Source: Antilocapra americana
Lineage: Eukaryota > Chordata > Mammalia > Artiodactyla > Antilocapridae
Length of the DNA: 64,000 nt
Direction of reading: 5' to 3'
NCBI GenBank assembly: GCA_007570785.1
Contig: ML661902.1
Coordinates: forward strand, 1,473,044-1,537,043
Positions 43,807 through 56,082 of the stretch are shown here, piece after piece (the first letter of the stretch is position 1; each line of letters begins with the position of its first letter). The position numbers and the translations under genes are program-made. The notes beneath the pieces are model-generated. The model worked only from the letters and a program-made list of their open reading frames with translations. It had not been told where the DNA came from and did not search any database.

Positions 43807-45177
43807 TTGCCTCAATGCAAAATAAACAAAACAATGTCATGTCAAATGCTTTGGAGAATGCAAAAGTGAGCTTTTTAGAAGTATATCTTTCTCTGTGATA
43901 ACAAGTAAAGGTCTGTTCTCAGAAAGTGCTCTCCCCAGACTTTATTTTTAGGACACTTCCAACTTCCCCATCTTGAATTACTGCTCCTGCTCCCATCCTC
44001 CTAGTTTCTCTTGCTTCACTCTGGACTAGGTAATTGAAGATTTCCTTTACCAATCCATTGAATACTCCTCTCTCGTGAACTGATGAAGCACGCCCAGTCA
44101 CTCTCTCTCCCTGCACTATCCTTCGTCCTCATGGAGTACATTTAGAGGAGTCCCAACCCATCCCTTAAGGACTCCTATCAGTGTGGCTGGGCAGCCTAAG
44201 AAATGAAAGTGAGAGAAGCAATCTGTCTTAATTACATCAAATTAGGAATTCCTTGCCTTTTATTCTCAGATTCCTGTTCTCCTATAAAACATACAAGAAG
44301 AAAAAAAAACATACAAGAAGGTAAGAGAAGTACTAAATTCAAAACTGATATACCAGGGGCACAATGGAAATGTATATACTAGATAGAATATGCTAACAAA
44401 TATAATAAATAGTTTTTGTAATAGCTGGAAGTATTATTATAATCATCATTTCCCTCTGGATCCCTCACCTTGAGTTATGGCTGAATGGAGTACACAGTAT
44501 ACTTGCTTTAAAAAAAAGACACACCTATCATAAAAGCTAAAAACAGAATTAGTACAGCATCTGGCAGGTATTTATTAATTATGCCAAATAAACAGATGGG
44601 CAGTAAAGCTTTAAAATCTGTTTTTTTTCTGGCCCAGAATGACAATGAACAATAGGTCAAATATCACACTGAAAGTGGTGTCTGTTATTAAGAAGAATGA
44701 AGTGGGCATTTTAAAGCTTTGTTTGGATAGTTTTTCTCCCTCCAAGAGTTCAGATTATATACTTCCTTACTTACATCATAAAGTATCATTTTTAAAAGTT
44801 GGTCATGGTATTTTTTTTATTCTAGACGAAAGCAATGATGGAAGTTAGAGAATATTACTATACCTTAAAACCTCAATGCTACATCCAGATCAAACTGTAG
44901 AATAAACATGAAATTACTTTCCATAATATGAGAGAAGCATACACTTGCTACACAAACACATATATGATAGGGTTTAATAAAATGACACTGAACATCATCC
45001 TTATAAATCTTAATTCATAGCAAGAATTTAGCCTTCTAAAACCTCAATGCCATCTCACATCTTTGGTTTCCATTCCTGGTTGCTCAGCCTCTGACTCAGA
45101 ATCACTCACTTCTTGGAACATCCAAATATCATGGCAATTCATCCAGCATTTTTGTAGTCTTTAACTGTATCAGTTAG
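43807..45177. other. Unannotated stretch
   Basis: Includes a direct repeat AACATACAAGAAG at about 44288-44300 and 44308-44320 separated by an A-run. The 69-codon frame at 44639-44848 shows no features. No gene supported. Confidence 0.45.
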
Positions 45178-47145
45178 TCAGTTCAGTCTCTCAGTTGTGC
45201 CTGACTCTTTGCAACCCCCTGGACTGCAGCACACCAGGCATCCCTGTCCATCACCAACTCCCGGAGCCTACTCAAACTCATGTCCATTGAGTCGGTAATG
45301 CCATCCAGCCATCTCATCCTTTGTCTTCCCCTTTTCCTCTTGCCTTCAATCTTTCCCAGCATCAGGGTCTTTTCCAATGAGTCAGTTCTTTGCAATCAGG
45401 TGGCCAAAGTATTGGAGTTCCAGCTTTAGCATCAATTCTTCCAATGAATATTCAGGACTGATTTCCTTTAGGATGAACTGGTTGGATCTCCTTGCAGTCT
45501 AAGGAACTCTCAACAGTCTTCTCCAATACCACATTCAAAAGCATCAATTCTTCAGTGCTCAGCTTTCTTTATAGTCCAATTCTCACATTCATACATGACT
45601 ACTGAAAAACCATAGCATTGGCTAGATGGCCTTTTGTTGGCAAAGTAATGTCTCTGCTCTTTAATATGTTGTCTAGGTTGGTCATAGCTTTCCTTCCAAG
45701 GAGCAAGTGTCTTTTAATTTCATGGCTGCAGTCACCATCTGCAGTGATTTTGGAGCCCAAGAAAATAAAGTCTATCACTGATAATGCCTTTCCCCATCTA
45801 TTTGTTATGAACTGATGGGACTGGATGCCATGATCTTAGTTTTCTGAATGTTGAACATTAAGCCAACTTTTTCACTCTCCTCTTTCACTTTCATCAAGAG
45901 GCTCTTTAATTTTTCTTCACTTTCTGCCATAAGGGTGGTGTCATCTGCATATTTGAGGTTATTGATACTTCTCCAGGCAATCTTGATTCCAGCCTGTGCT
46001 TCAACCAGCCTGGTATTTCACATGATGTACTGTGCATATACGTTAAATAAACAGGGTGTCAATATACAGCCTTGATGTACTTCTTTCCTGACTTGGAACC
46101 AGTCTGTTGTTCCATGTTCAGTTCTAACTATTGCTTCCTGACCTGCATACAGGTTTCTCAGGAGACAGGTCAGGTCTTCTGGTATTCTCATCTCTTTAAA
46201 GAATTTTCCACAGTTTATTGTGATTCACACAGTCAAAGGCTTTGGAGTAGTCAATAAAGCAGAAGATGTTTTTCTGGAACTCTCTTGCTTTTTCAAAGTT
46301 CCAGCAGATGTTAGCTATTTGATCTCTGGGTCTTCTGCCTTTTCTAAATCCAGTTTGAACATCTGAACAGTTCACGTACTGTTGAAGCCTGGCTTAGAAG
46401 ATTTTGAGCATTACTTTGCCAGCATGTGAGATGAGTACAATTATGCAGTAGTTTGAACATTGTTTGGCAGTGCCTTTTTTGGGATGAGAATGAAAACTGA
46501 CCTTTTCCAGTCCTGTGGCCACTGCTAAGTTTCCTAATTTGCTGGCATATTGAGTGCAGTGCTTTTACAGCATCATCTTTTAGGATCTGAAATACCACAA
46601 CTGGAATTCCATCACCTCCATTAGCTTTGCTCCCAGTGATTCTTCCTAAGGCCCACTTGACTTCACATTCCAGGATGTCTGGCTCTAGGTGAGTGATCAC
46701 ACTATCGTGGTTATCTGGGTCATGAAGACCTTTTTTGTATAGTTCTTCTGTGTATTCTTGCCACCTCTTCTTAATATTTTCTGCTTCTGTTTGGTCCATA
46801 CCATTTCTGTCCTTTATCAGGCCCATCTTTGCATGAAATGTTCCCTTGGGAGCTCTGATTTTCTTGAAGAGATCTCTAGTCTTTCTCATTCTATTGTTTT
46901 CCTCTATTTCTTTGCACTGATCGCTGAGGAAGGCTTTCTTATCTCTCCTTGCTATTCTTTGAAACTCTGCACTCAAATGGGTATATCTTTCCTTTTCTCC
47001 TTTGCCTTTCGCTTCTCTTCTTTTCTCAGCTATTTGTAAGGCCTCGTCAGACAACCATTTTGCCTTTGTTCATTTCTTTTTCTTGAGGAATGTCTTGATC
47101 ACTCCCTCCTGTACAGTGTTGCAAACCTCCATCATAGTTCCAGCA
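45178..47145 (-). mobile_element. BovB LINE, reverse, 2.0 kb, with a 236-codon RT frame
   Basis: Seen: from the 3' tail complement (GTTCAGTCTCTCAGTTGTGC) through the whole RT region into the linker before it (about 47145). The reverse frame 46344-47054 is the longest BovB reading frame in the window. It holds the linker helix region (KKAFLSDQCKEIEENNRMRK), the HAKMGLIKDRNG block, KKRWQEYTEELYKKGLHDPD and the fingers motif GGDGIP with LHSICQQIRK. Known: this order is the start of the BovB RT domain. Inferred: lacks endonuclease; the palm is in other frames, so no active protein. Confidence 0.95.
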
Positions 47146-48529
47146 TAATCCTCCAGATTTTGCTTTAATGTGTAATGATCTACATTCTCGTGCACATCCA
47201 AAATGTGTCTTTTTTTTTTAATCTACAAGAGTGTAAAACACTAGTCACTTTAAGGGTTGTTCAAGCAAGGTTAGACTTCGTAGTTTAGGGGAATCTCAAA
47301 TATTAAATTTGCAAAATTTTCATATTGTAATCTCTGACAATAGAGACTACAGGATAGTTTTCAGCAAAATTATACATAGAAAACTTTCATAGAGTAGTAA
47401 AATTGTGATTTTGGATAGATCTCCCTTACTCTATAATTTTTCACTTGATACTTGACAATGTCCTCAGAATTTTATTTCTAATTAATTAATCCAGTATTTA
47501 TTTTACATTTACCATTTATAGAGCATTTGTTAGGCACTTTGATGAATGCAGAAAACAGAGATTCTACCTTTAAGTAGCCTGTCAATGAAACTGTAAGGCA
47601 AGGCAGAAATATGCAGTGAGGTTTCTAAGATGAACACAAGTAGAAATTTCGTGAGATGGGTTGCAACTCTTTTCTTCCCTTCCTAGCTCCCATCTTTATT
47701 TTTAGTAACTAATTTCATGAGGGCATTTAGTAGTTTTGTCTAACACAGTGGAGCTAGTAAGTGAGGAAAGCTAGTTTGTGCAAAAACTTACAGATAAGAC
47801 ACGGGAAAGGAGAGAAGAGAAAGATACAGCATCAATTCCTGAAAGGAACCATATTTGGGCTCTTGAATGAATGATGGAAGAGAGAGAAAAACTCCAGATG
47901 ATTTCCCATACAAGCACATATGAGACTTAGAACACGAAGTGATGTAGTTCCCAGGGTGGGGAAATGAGGCACAAGTTATTAAATTCAGCATGAAGTTGGA
48001 GACAAAGCTAATTTTTACATCTATGTTATTTCTTAGATATCTCTGCAGTTTTGGCTCACTAAGAGACCAAAGTATGCATCAGGAGAAATCCCTGTACTTG
48101 ACAGAATAGAGGAGAGCAGAACAAGCACAACACCCATTGAGGAGCTTCCTCCTGGCAGTGGTGGTCTTGTGGAGCCACTAATGCCTAGTGCAGAAGAATA
48201 TGGGTGGTCTTATTACCGAGCACATTACAATGCCCCTTGAGTCCTCAGAAACAACAAAGATCCTAGGAGATGGTGCCAAAGTTCTGCAATGGTATATGCA
48301 AGCTTGAGTTAACAAGTTATTAAAACCCACAGATGAAGTCCTGAGAACATTTAGACTACAAATTTATGAAACAATAATGAACAACTGAGGATGTAACACA
48401 GTTAAGTACAAAATTGTGTGGTAGAACTCCATGTGTCATAGAATTTCAGAGATGGCTGAAAGCTAGAAGAGTTAGTAACTCTTCATCAAAGTGGTAGGAA
48501 TAATATGGGACATTGGAGGATCAGTAGTT
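47146..48529. other. Unannotated stretch
   Basis: A segment at about 47500-47640 (GAGCATTTGTTAGGCACTTT, ATTCTACCTTTAAGTAGCCT) resembles an old reversed L2/MIR-like end. Otherwise nothing recognised; no gene. Confidence 0.4.
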
Positions 48530-48832
48530 CTTATGGATTATGCCAAAATTCATATGTTGAAATCTGACCTCTGATTTGGCAGTATTAGAGGTGGGGCCCT
48601 TGAGAGGTAATTAGGTTGGAACTGTGGAACCGTCATAAATGGGATTAGGGCCCTAACAAGAAGAGAAAAAAGACTCAGCTCTCTTTCTGCAGTGTGAGGA
48701 TACAGCTAGAAATTGGTGATCTACAATCCCAAAGAGAGATCTCACCAGAATCTGAACATGCTGGCTCCTTGATCTCGGACTTCCAGTCTCCAGAAATGTG
48801 AGAGATACATGTCTATTAGTTAAGCTAACCAA
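48530..48832 (+). mobile_element. MLT1-type (ERVL-MaLR) LTR
   Basis: Seen: AAAATTCATATGTTGAAATC, GGCAGTATTAGAGGTGGGGC, AAATGGGATTAGGGCCCTAA, TGCAGTGTGAGGATACAGCT, GCTCCTTGATCTCGGACTTC and CAGTCTCCAGAAATGTGAGA are in the order of an MLT1 LTR. Known: MaLR elements are old ERVL-related retrotransposons of placental mammals. The right end runs into an A-run in place of the usual CA terminus, and no internal MaLR sequence adjoins it. Confidence 0.75.
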
Positions 48833-48851
48833 AAAAAAAAAAAAAAAAAAA
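48830..48851. repeat. Poly-A tract, about 20-22 bases
   Basis: An uninterrupted A-run directly after the LTR remnant. Probably the trace of a microsatellite expansion or a lost retroelement tail. Confidence 0.85.
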
Positions 48852-48960
48852 GTAAGAAACTCAAGGAAAAGAAGGCTTTGGGTGATAAAAATTCTTCAAC
48901 ATGGAAGTTTCAGTAATATGATGGAGTCTGAAACAATCTCCAAAATGTTGTAAGATGAAG

Positions 48961-49169
48961 TGAAGTGAAGTCACTCAGTCGTGTCTGACTCTTTGCGACC
49001 CCATGGACTTTAGCCTACCAGGTTCTTCTGTCCATGGGATTTTCCAGACAAGAATATTGGAGTAGGTTGCCATTTCCTTCTCCAGGAGATCTTCCTGATT
49101 CAGGGATTGAACCCGGGTCTCCTGCATTGTAGGCAGATGCTTTACTGTCTGAGCCACCAGGGAAGTCCA
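48961..49169 (-). mobile_element. Bov-tA SINE, reverse
   Basis: Seen: a GAAGTGAAGTGAAGTCACTC tail complement at the left, body, a well-kept B-box complement (GGGATTGAACCCGGG) and GAGCCACCAGGGAAGTCC at the right. The flanks AATGTTGTAA (48944-48953) and AATGTTATAA (49177-49186) differ at one base and are probably the target duplication. Confidence 0.94.
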
Positions 49170-49186
49170 ATAAGACAATGTTATAA

Positions 49187-49670
49187 AATATACGTTATAA
49201 GAAGCTATAAGATAGTGGATATCAATAAAATGGAGAGAATGAACACTGCTCAATTCATTCAGTATAAATGTTTGCCAGTGAAACGAATGATAAATTTTAC
49301 ATGGTAAAGAAAGATATTTCAAGCAAAAATATTTACTTTTTCTTGTCTTTTAAAAAAGTTTCCCTCATTTGAAGTATATTTGAGGACAGAATACATGAAA
49401 CCCAAAAAACAAGAAGAGACTAGATGTGACAGAATTCATGAGTGTGGGACCAGATTTCTTGGAACCTAACCTTGCTTTGTGCATTTCCACACTCAGATGT
49501 CTCCTGCTGTTGCACCCCACTTGAGCTACACATGTTTATGCAGAAACTCATGCTCAGAATGCTTTCATGCCCCCATCAGTCCACCAATCAAGTTTATCAT
49601 GCCTGAGCTGAAGCTTACTTATTCATAATTGAAAATATAAATTGATTTCTAGTTACTATCAAGTTAGCAT
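49187..49670. other. Unannotated spacer
   Basis: No gene or repeat recognised. Confidence 0.45.
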
Positions 49671-49676
49671 GTTATT

Positions 49677-49890
49677 GGGCTTCCCTGGTGACTCAGACAG
49701 TAAAGAATCCACCTGCAATGCAGAGATCTAGGTTTGATCTCTGGGTGGGGAATATCCCCTGGAGAAGGGAATGGCTAGTCACTCCAGAATTCTTGCCTAG
49801 AAAATTCCATGGACAGAGAAGCTTGGCAGGCTATAGTCAACGGGGTCACAAAGAGTCAGACCAGACTGAGTGATTAATGCTTTCACTACT
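49677..49890 (+). mobile_element. Bov-tA SINE
   Basis: Seen: GGGCTTCCCTGGTGACTCAG to GTCAGACCAGACTGAGTGAT, full length. The B box is mutated (GGTTTGATCTC). A short possible target duplication GTTATT lies at 49671-49676 and 49893-49898. Confidence 0.93.
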
Positions 49891-49898
49891 ACGTTATT

Positions 49899-51699
49899 TG
49901 TAAATTATATGTGTATTTTAAAGTGAGATAAAAGTCTTGATTCGAAGAAATGATTCTCTAATGGGAATTTTAAGCCTTGAAGCAATCAGGCAATTAAGAA
50001 GGAAATACGTTAGATTAGAAGTCAGAGAGTGAGTGAGGACTTCCAAAACCATTCATAACACATGGGATGGGCAACTTTTAATCTATGAAACTCAGATCTC
50101 ATTTATTTCACCACTTTATAACCACCTACTTTCATGTTATCTATTTTCTGACTTCCTATCTTAAAATTTCTGAAATACTAAAATTATATATGCAGTATTA
50201 GAAGTCAACCTAAATATCTGCTAAATTGGAAGAAAGAGCATTTAGAGATTCAAATTCTCTTATTTTTAAGTTAAAATCAAATACTTTATCTCTTTTTATG
50301 CAAAAAAATTCTAATCTCCTGCCACATTTCTCATAAAGTTTAATATGGGAGAAAGCAACTGAGGAAAGATAATGGTTGATCTGATTTTCTGGTTTTGTGG
50401 TATTTTGTGTGCTTTTCAATGGCTCAAGTTTCCTTTGAATTGACATAAAATGCATGAATGAAAATTTTACATAAAATTGAGAGTGTCTGTGATGCTGTTC
50501 CAGTTAAGTAAAACTGGTATATGCTTTGATATATCAAATGATGGTAGAAAATAATATATTTTAAATTATTATATATTTTATTACTTAATATTTATTTTCA
50601 AATGACAAAAAAAAGGGTTTTGGAATCCAAAATAATTTAGTCCATTGAAATTTTTTGATTGGTGGTTTTTATTTTCTGTTATATCTAAGTATCTTATTAA
50701 CTGCCTTTATTTTCTAAGTTATTCTTTGTAACAATATCTGGATATGACTGCACACGTGAAAAGTTTGTCACAGCTTTTCCTCAGTTGCTCAATTGGTTTT
50801 CTGGGCACTCACAACACAACATATATGGTGTTAATTCCTTAAACCCAGCAAACTGTTGAAGTATAAAAAACAATATTCTCCGAGTGCAGAGGGTCAAGTA
50901 GTGCAAAGATACTTAAAATGATACAGAAGGCCCATGTCTCTACTACCAAAAGAATTACTGAACTGCTGTTTGCAATGCTCTGTTTTTGTATGTAACTTTT
51001 CTTGGCAACAGATGCAATATTTATAGTAAAGTCTATCACCGTTTATTAATGTTATACATTAGAATTATTTGCTTCTCTAAAAATTATATGCTAAAATATG
51101 CCAAAGCATTTTCAAATAAAACACAAGAAAAATGAACTGAAAATTTATTAATTACATTTCATTGTTTCATAATGGACCATGATAAACCTTGAATAAAACA
51201 ATGTAAATATATTGATTCCATTTAGCATAATTGTGCTAACCATTTATTATGAGTTCTCCAGAGAATCCTTTTCTACTTCATTTTCCCTAAAATTCCAAGA
51301 GATTTTCTCCCTTTTATTTCTTTTCTTTTACCAGTTCAACACAGTAGCTTTCCAGTAATTCAGAAGAAAGAAGAACACAGCAATGGGAACGTGCCTATGT
51401 CCACTGTGCTGATAAACAACTTGCTAACTAGGCTCTTTCAATTAAACGTGATTTGGAAAAACTTGTTGTAGGTATAATGCATTGTGCATGTTGTCTGTTC
51501 CAAGACAAAACAGATCAAAAGACTAGTCTCAAAGTTCCGTTAACAGATATCAAGAAGGTGTACTATTAAATGTATACCAATGATTCAGCTCACCATAAGA
51601 AGCAATTCTACCACAAATGTTTCAGATACTGTGGAATACAAAAGTAGGAAGTTAAAAGACACCTGGAATAATAGGCAAGTTTGGCCTTGGAGTATAAAA
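49899..51699. other. Unannotated A/T-rich stretch
   Basis: No gene or repeat I can name over 1.8 kb. An A/T-only part lies at about 50550-50600. Confidence 0.45.
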
Positions 51700-52660
51700 T
51701 AAAGAAGGGCAAAGGCTAACAGAGTTTTGCCGAGAGAATGCACTGGTCAGAGCAAATACCTCTTCCAACAACGCAAGAGTTGACTCTATACATGGACTTC
51801 ACCAGATGGTCAATACAGAAATCAGACTGATTATATTCTTTGCAGCAGAAGATGGAGACACTCTATACAATCAGCAAAAATAAAACTGGGAGCTGACTAT
51901 GGCTCAGATCATGAACTCCTGATTGTGAAATTCAGACACAAATTGAAGAAAGTAGGGAAAACCACCAGACCATTCAGGTATGACCTAACTCAAATCCCTA
52001 ATGACAGTAGAATCAAGGGATTAGATCTGATAGACAGTGCCTGAAGAACTATGGATGCAGGTTTGTAACATTGTACAGGTGACCAAATCACCCCCAAGAA
52101 AAAGAAATGCAACAAGGCAGAGTGGTTGTCTGAGGAGGCCTTACAAATAGATGAGAAAAGAACAGAAGTAAAAGGAAAGGAGAAAAGGAAAAATATACTC
52201 ATTTGAATGCAGAGTTTCAAAGAATAGCAAGGAGAGATAAGGAAGCCTTCTTAAGTGATCAGTGCAAAGAAATAGAGAAAAACAATAGAATGGAAAAGAC
52301 TAGAGATCGCTTCAAGAAAATTAGAGATACCAAGGGAACATCTCATGCAAAGATGGGTGCAATAAAAGACAGAAAGGTATGGACCTAATAGAAGCAGAAG
52401 AGATTAAAAAGCGATGTCAAGAATACACAGAAGAACCTTACATTAAAAGTCTTAATAACCCGGATAATCACAGTGATGTCATCACTCAACTAAAGCCAGA
52501 CATCCTGGAGTGTGAAGTCAAGTGGGCCTTAGGAAGCATTACTATGAACAAAGCTAGTGGAGGTGATGGAATTCCAGTTGAGCTATTTCAAATTCTAAAA
52601 AGGGATGTTGTTAAAGTGCTGCACTCAGTATGCCAACAAATTAGGAAAACTCAGCAGTAG
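51700..52660 (+). mobile_element. BovB LINE, endonuclease to RT start (left part of split copy)
   Basis: Seen: the only BovB here that keeps endonuclease sequence. At 51904-51912 TCAGATCAT encodes the SDH motif within ADYGSDHELL, the conserved C-terminal box of APE-type endonucleases. The linker and fingers follow (52379-52660, with KRCQEYTEEPY and NKASGGDGIPVELF). It breaks off at CTCAGCAGTAG, where another BovB is inserted, and continues at 53213. Known: the endonuclease nicks target DNA to prime reverse transcription. Inferred: dead; the 5' end of the element is missing and the frame is broken. Confidence 0.92.
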
Positions 52661-53212
52661 CCTGAGTTATGAGTTGGAAAGTTATGACCAACCTAGACAG
52701 CATATTAAAAAGCAGAGACATTACTTTGCCAACACAGGTCAGTCTAGTCAAGGCAATGGATTTTACAGTAGTCATGTATGTATGTGAGAGTTGGACTATA
52801 AAGAAAGCTGAACATGGAAGAATTGATGCTTTTGAACTGTGGTGTTGGAGAAGACTCTCAAAAGTCTTGGACTTCAGTCCCCTTGGACTGCAAGGAGATC
52901 CAACCAGTCCAACCTAAAGGAGATCAGTCCTGGGTGTTCATTGGAAGGACTGACATTGAAGCTGAAACTCCAATACTTGGGCCACCTGATGTGAAGAGCT
53001 GACTCATCTGAAAAGACCTTGATGCTAGGAAACATTGAGGGCAGGAGGAGAAGGGGACAACAGAGGGTGAGATGGTTGGATGACATCACTGACTCAATGG
53101 ACATGAGTTTGGGTAAACTCTGGGAGTTGGTGATGGACAGGGAGGCCTGGTGTGCCACAGTTCATGGGGTCACAAAGAGTCAGACATGACTCAGCGACTA
53201 AACTGAACTGAA
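52661..53212 (+). mobile_element. BovB 3' fragment inserted into another BovB
   Basis: Seen: 552 bases ending in the standard BovB tail (CAGACATGACTCAGCGACTA, AACTGAACTGAA) lie between two copies of CAGCAGTAG (52652-52660 and 53213-53221). The host BovB sequence is continuous across the duplication. The first dozen bases (CCTGAGTTATGAGT) do not align with BovB and look like filler at the 5' junction. The part near 52862-52885 carries a small internal duplication (CTTGGACT twice). Inferred: a 5'-truncated integration with same-family target. Confidence 0.93.
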
Positions 53213-54200
53213 CAGCAGTAGCCACAGGACTGGAATAGGTCAGTTTTCACTTCAATCCCAAAGACAGGCAATGCCAAACAATATCCACGTTTCCACACAA
53301 TTGCACTCATTTCACATGCTATCAAGGTAATGCTCAAAATCCTTAAGGGTAGGCTTCAACAGTAAGTGAACTGAGAATTTCAAGATGTACAGCTGGATTT
53401 AGAAAAGGCAGAGAAACCAAAGGCCAAATTTTTAGCATCCCTTGGATCACAGAAAAAGCAAGGGGATTCCAACAAAACATCTACTTTTTCTTCATTGACT
53501 ATGCTAAAGCCTTTGACTATGTTGATCACAGCAAATTGTGGAAAATTCCTAAAGAGAAGAGAATACCAGACCACCCTGCCTGCAAAACCTATATGCAGGT
53601 CAAAAGCAACAGTTAGAAGTGGACATAGAACAACTGACTGGTTCAAACTGGGGAAAGGAGTACATCAAGGCTGTATATGGTCACCTCGCTTATTGAACTT
53701 AAATGCAGAGTACATCATGCTAAAAGCCAGGCTGGATGAAGCTCAAGCTGAAATCAAGATTGCCTGGAGAAATATCAGTAACCTCATATATGCAGATAAT
53801 ATCACCCTAATGGCAGAAAGCAAAAAAGAACTAAAGAGCTTCTTGATGAGGGTGCAAGAGGAGAGGGGAAAAGCTGGTTTAAAACTCAACATTCAAAGAA
53901 TTAAGATCATGGCATCCATTCCCATCCCTTCATGGCAGATAGGTAGGGCAAAAACATTAACAGTGACAGACTTTATTTTCTGGGCTCCAAAATCACTGGG
54001 AATGGTGACTGAAGCCATGAAATTAAATGACACTTGCTCCTTTGAAGACAAACTATGACCAACTTAGACAGCATATTAAAAGCAGAGACATTACTTGGTC
54101 AACACAGTTGAGCAAACTCCTGGAATATGGAAGGACAGAGAAACCAGCATGTTGCAGTCCATGGGGTTGCAAAGAGTCAAATATGGCTGAGTGACTGAAC
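53213..54200 (+). mobile_element. BovB LINE, RT part of the split copy, catalytic box YADN
   Basis: Seen: resumes at the fingers/palm (GCCACAGGACTGG) and includes a 187-codon frame (53495-54058). Its catalytic box reads YADN at 53789-53800 in place of YADD, so the second metal-binding Asp codon has become AAT (Asn). Further on, about 400 bases of the element are missing at about 54102-54110 (GTCAACACA joined to GTTGAGCAAACTCC) before the 3' tail. Known: loss of this Asp abolishes polymerisation in RT families. Inferred: non-functional. Confidence 0.92.
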
Positions 54201-54739
54201 AAAAAATAGGCCATGCTTTTATTGACCTCAGAAAAAAACTTCAGCTTGGATAACTGCAATGTATAGGAATACCCAACAACTCAATAGAGCTGAGTTACAT
54301 ATAGAATCTCTGGTCATGGAGCAAGAGATGTACACTGACATGAAAACTAATCTTGTAAAAACTTTAAATTGTTTGCACACATATTTATGTTTGTGTTCCT
54401 GACAGTTCTGAAAACATTATGCATGTTTGCCTGTATCCTGAATATGAGGAAACAGTCTCTATTTTAATACCAAGAAAAAGTATAGAAACAGGGCTGGGGG
54501 GTGGGCAATAGATAAGAGAAGACACATAGTCAACTACATTTGAAAATTCAGTATACAAGAATGTTCCATATCTCACATAATCAGAGAGAAAATGGACTCC
54601 TTTATAAAGAGGGTGGCTAAATAAGGAGAGCCACATGGAAAATAATAAAAGTGCACAAATTCTTTACATTATAAATTAGGGTAAGTTCCAAAGGGATCAG
54701 AGAGTTGACCAGTCAAAAAATATAGCAAGACAAGTATTA
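54201..54739. other. Unannotated spacer between opposed BovB copies
   Basis: No gene or repeat recognised. A G-rich run GGGCTGGGGGGTGGGC lies at about 54490-54506. Confidence 0.45.
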
Positions 54740-55287
54740 GTCAGTTCAGTTGCTCGGTCGTGTCCGACTCTTTGTAACCTCATGGACTGCAGCACGCCAG
54801 GCACCCCTGTTCGTCACCAACTCCCGGAGTTTACTCAAACTCATGTCCACTGAGTCAGTGATGCCATCCAACCATTTCATCCTCTGTTGTCCCCTTCTCC
54901 TCTCGCTTTCAATCTCTCCCAGCATCAGTTTCTTTCTTTTCAAATGAGTTAGTTCTTCACATCAGGCAGCCAAAGTATTGGAGTTTCAGCTTCAGCATCA
55001 GTCCTTCCAATGAATATTCAGGACTGATCTCCTTTAGGTTGGACTGGTTGGATCTCTCTGCAATCCAAGGGACTCTCAAGCGTCTTCTACAACACCACAG
55101 TTCAAAAGCATCAATTCTTCTGCGCTCAGCTTTCTTTATACTCCAACTCTCACATCCATCCACGACTACTGGAAAAACCATAGCTTTGACTAAATGGAAC
55201 TTTGTTGGCAAAGTAATGTCTCTGCTTTTGAATATACTGTCTCGGTTGGTCATAACTTTTCTTCCAAGGAGCAAGCATCTTTTAAGT
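54740..55287 (-). mobile_element. BovB LINE 3' fragment, reverse
   Basis: Seen: GTCAGTTCAGTTGCTCGGTC at the left through to CCAAGGAGCAAGCATCTTTT at the right. The reverse frame 54957-55274 encodes the C-terminal region (GRKVMTNRDSIFKSRDITLP). 5'-truncated. It faces the forward BovB copies at 52661-54200. Confidence 0.94.
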
Positions 55288-55475
55288 TGAATCCCTGGTC
55301 AGGCAACTAAAATCCTACATGCCATAGAGCAACTAAGCCCACATGCCACAACTACTGAGCCCACGTGCCACAACCTCATGTGCCACAACTAGAGAGCCCG
55401 TGTGCCCCAATGAGAGATGCTCCGTGACACGAAATCCTGTGTGTCACAACTAAGACCTATGAAAATTTAAGAATC
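55288..55475 (+). mobile_element. CHR-type SINE, 5'-truncated
   Basis: ATCCCTGGTCAGGCAACTAA, GAGCAACTAAGCCCACATGC, CACAACTACTGAGCCCACGT and CACAACTAGAGAGCCCGTGT are the repeated inner blocks of a forward CHR SINE. It abuts the BovB directly. Confidence 0.85.
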
Positions 55476-55499
55476 TTCTATAAGGGAAAAAAATATGAT

Positions 55500-56069
55500 A
55501 ATCAAACTAAAAAAACAAAACAGGGGAACAATGCAATTATATCACAGGCAAAGGGATAAGTATCCTTAATATATATTATTAAATTCAGACAATAAAGAAA
55601 AGCACTCAAAACCCTAAATAATATGTGGGATGAACAATATTCAATCTTTCTTATAGTAAAAGAATATATCATAAGACTATTTCTCACCAACCAGATACAA
55701 TAAAGAAGTTTAATAACAGAAGCCAAAGTGAGGCTATTGGAAAAAAGACACTTTAATATACTACAGGTGGGAATGCAAAATACTGTCAATTTAACCCCTA
55801 AAAAGAGAATTGGCAATATCTAACGAAATCACATATGTGTATATTTACCTTTTGACCTAGCAATCCCCCTTCTAGGAAACTATTTCAGAATACATTGATA
55901 AAATATACATGAGTTGATTTATTATAGCATTCTTTGCAACAACAAAAGAATTGGAAAAAAACACACATCCATCCAACTGGGAATGAGCCATGTACATGAA
56001 AGTACTGAGGAATATACCTGTATACTACCATGACATGATCTCCAAGGCAGTTGGAAAATACCAATATAG
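55500..56069 (+). mobile_element. Old L1 (L1M), left part of split copy
   Basis: Seen: CAGGTGGGAATGCAAAATAC, CTTTTGACCTAGCAATCCCC, AGCATTCTTTGCAACAACAA and ATCTCCAAGGCAGTTGGAAA match the end of ORF2 and the start of the 3' UTR of an old L1. It is interrupted by a bovine L1 and resumes at 62316. Confidence 0.8.
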
Positions 56070-56082
56070 AAAATAGTTTGTG
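56070..56082. repeat. Target-site duplication, left copy
   Basis: AAAATAGTTTGTG, identical to 62303-62315. It brackets the 6.2-kb L1. Confidence 0.95.

Noticed and set aside
855..49890. Regularly recurring about 200-bp repeats suggesting an array such as CRISPR
   Set aside because: They are dispersed Bov-tA and BOV-A2 SINEs in both orientations with their own target duplications, in a mammalian genome.
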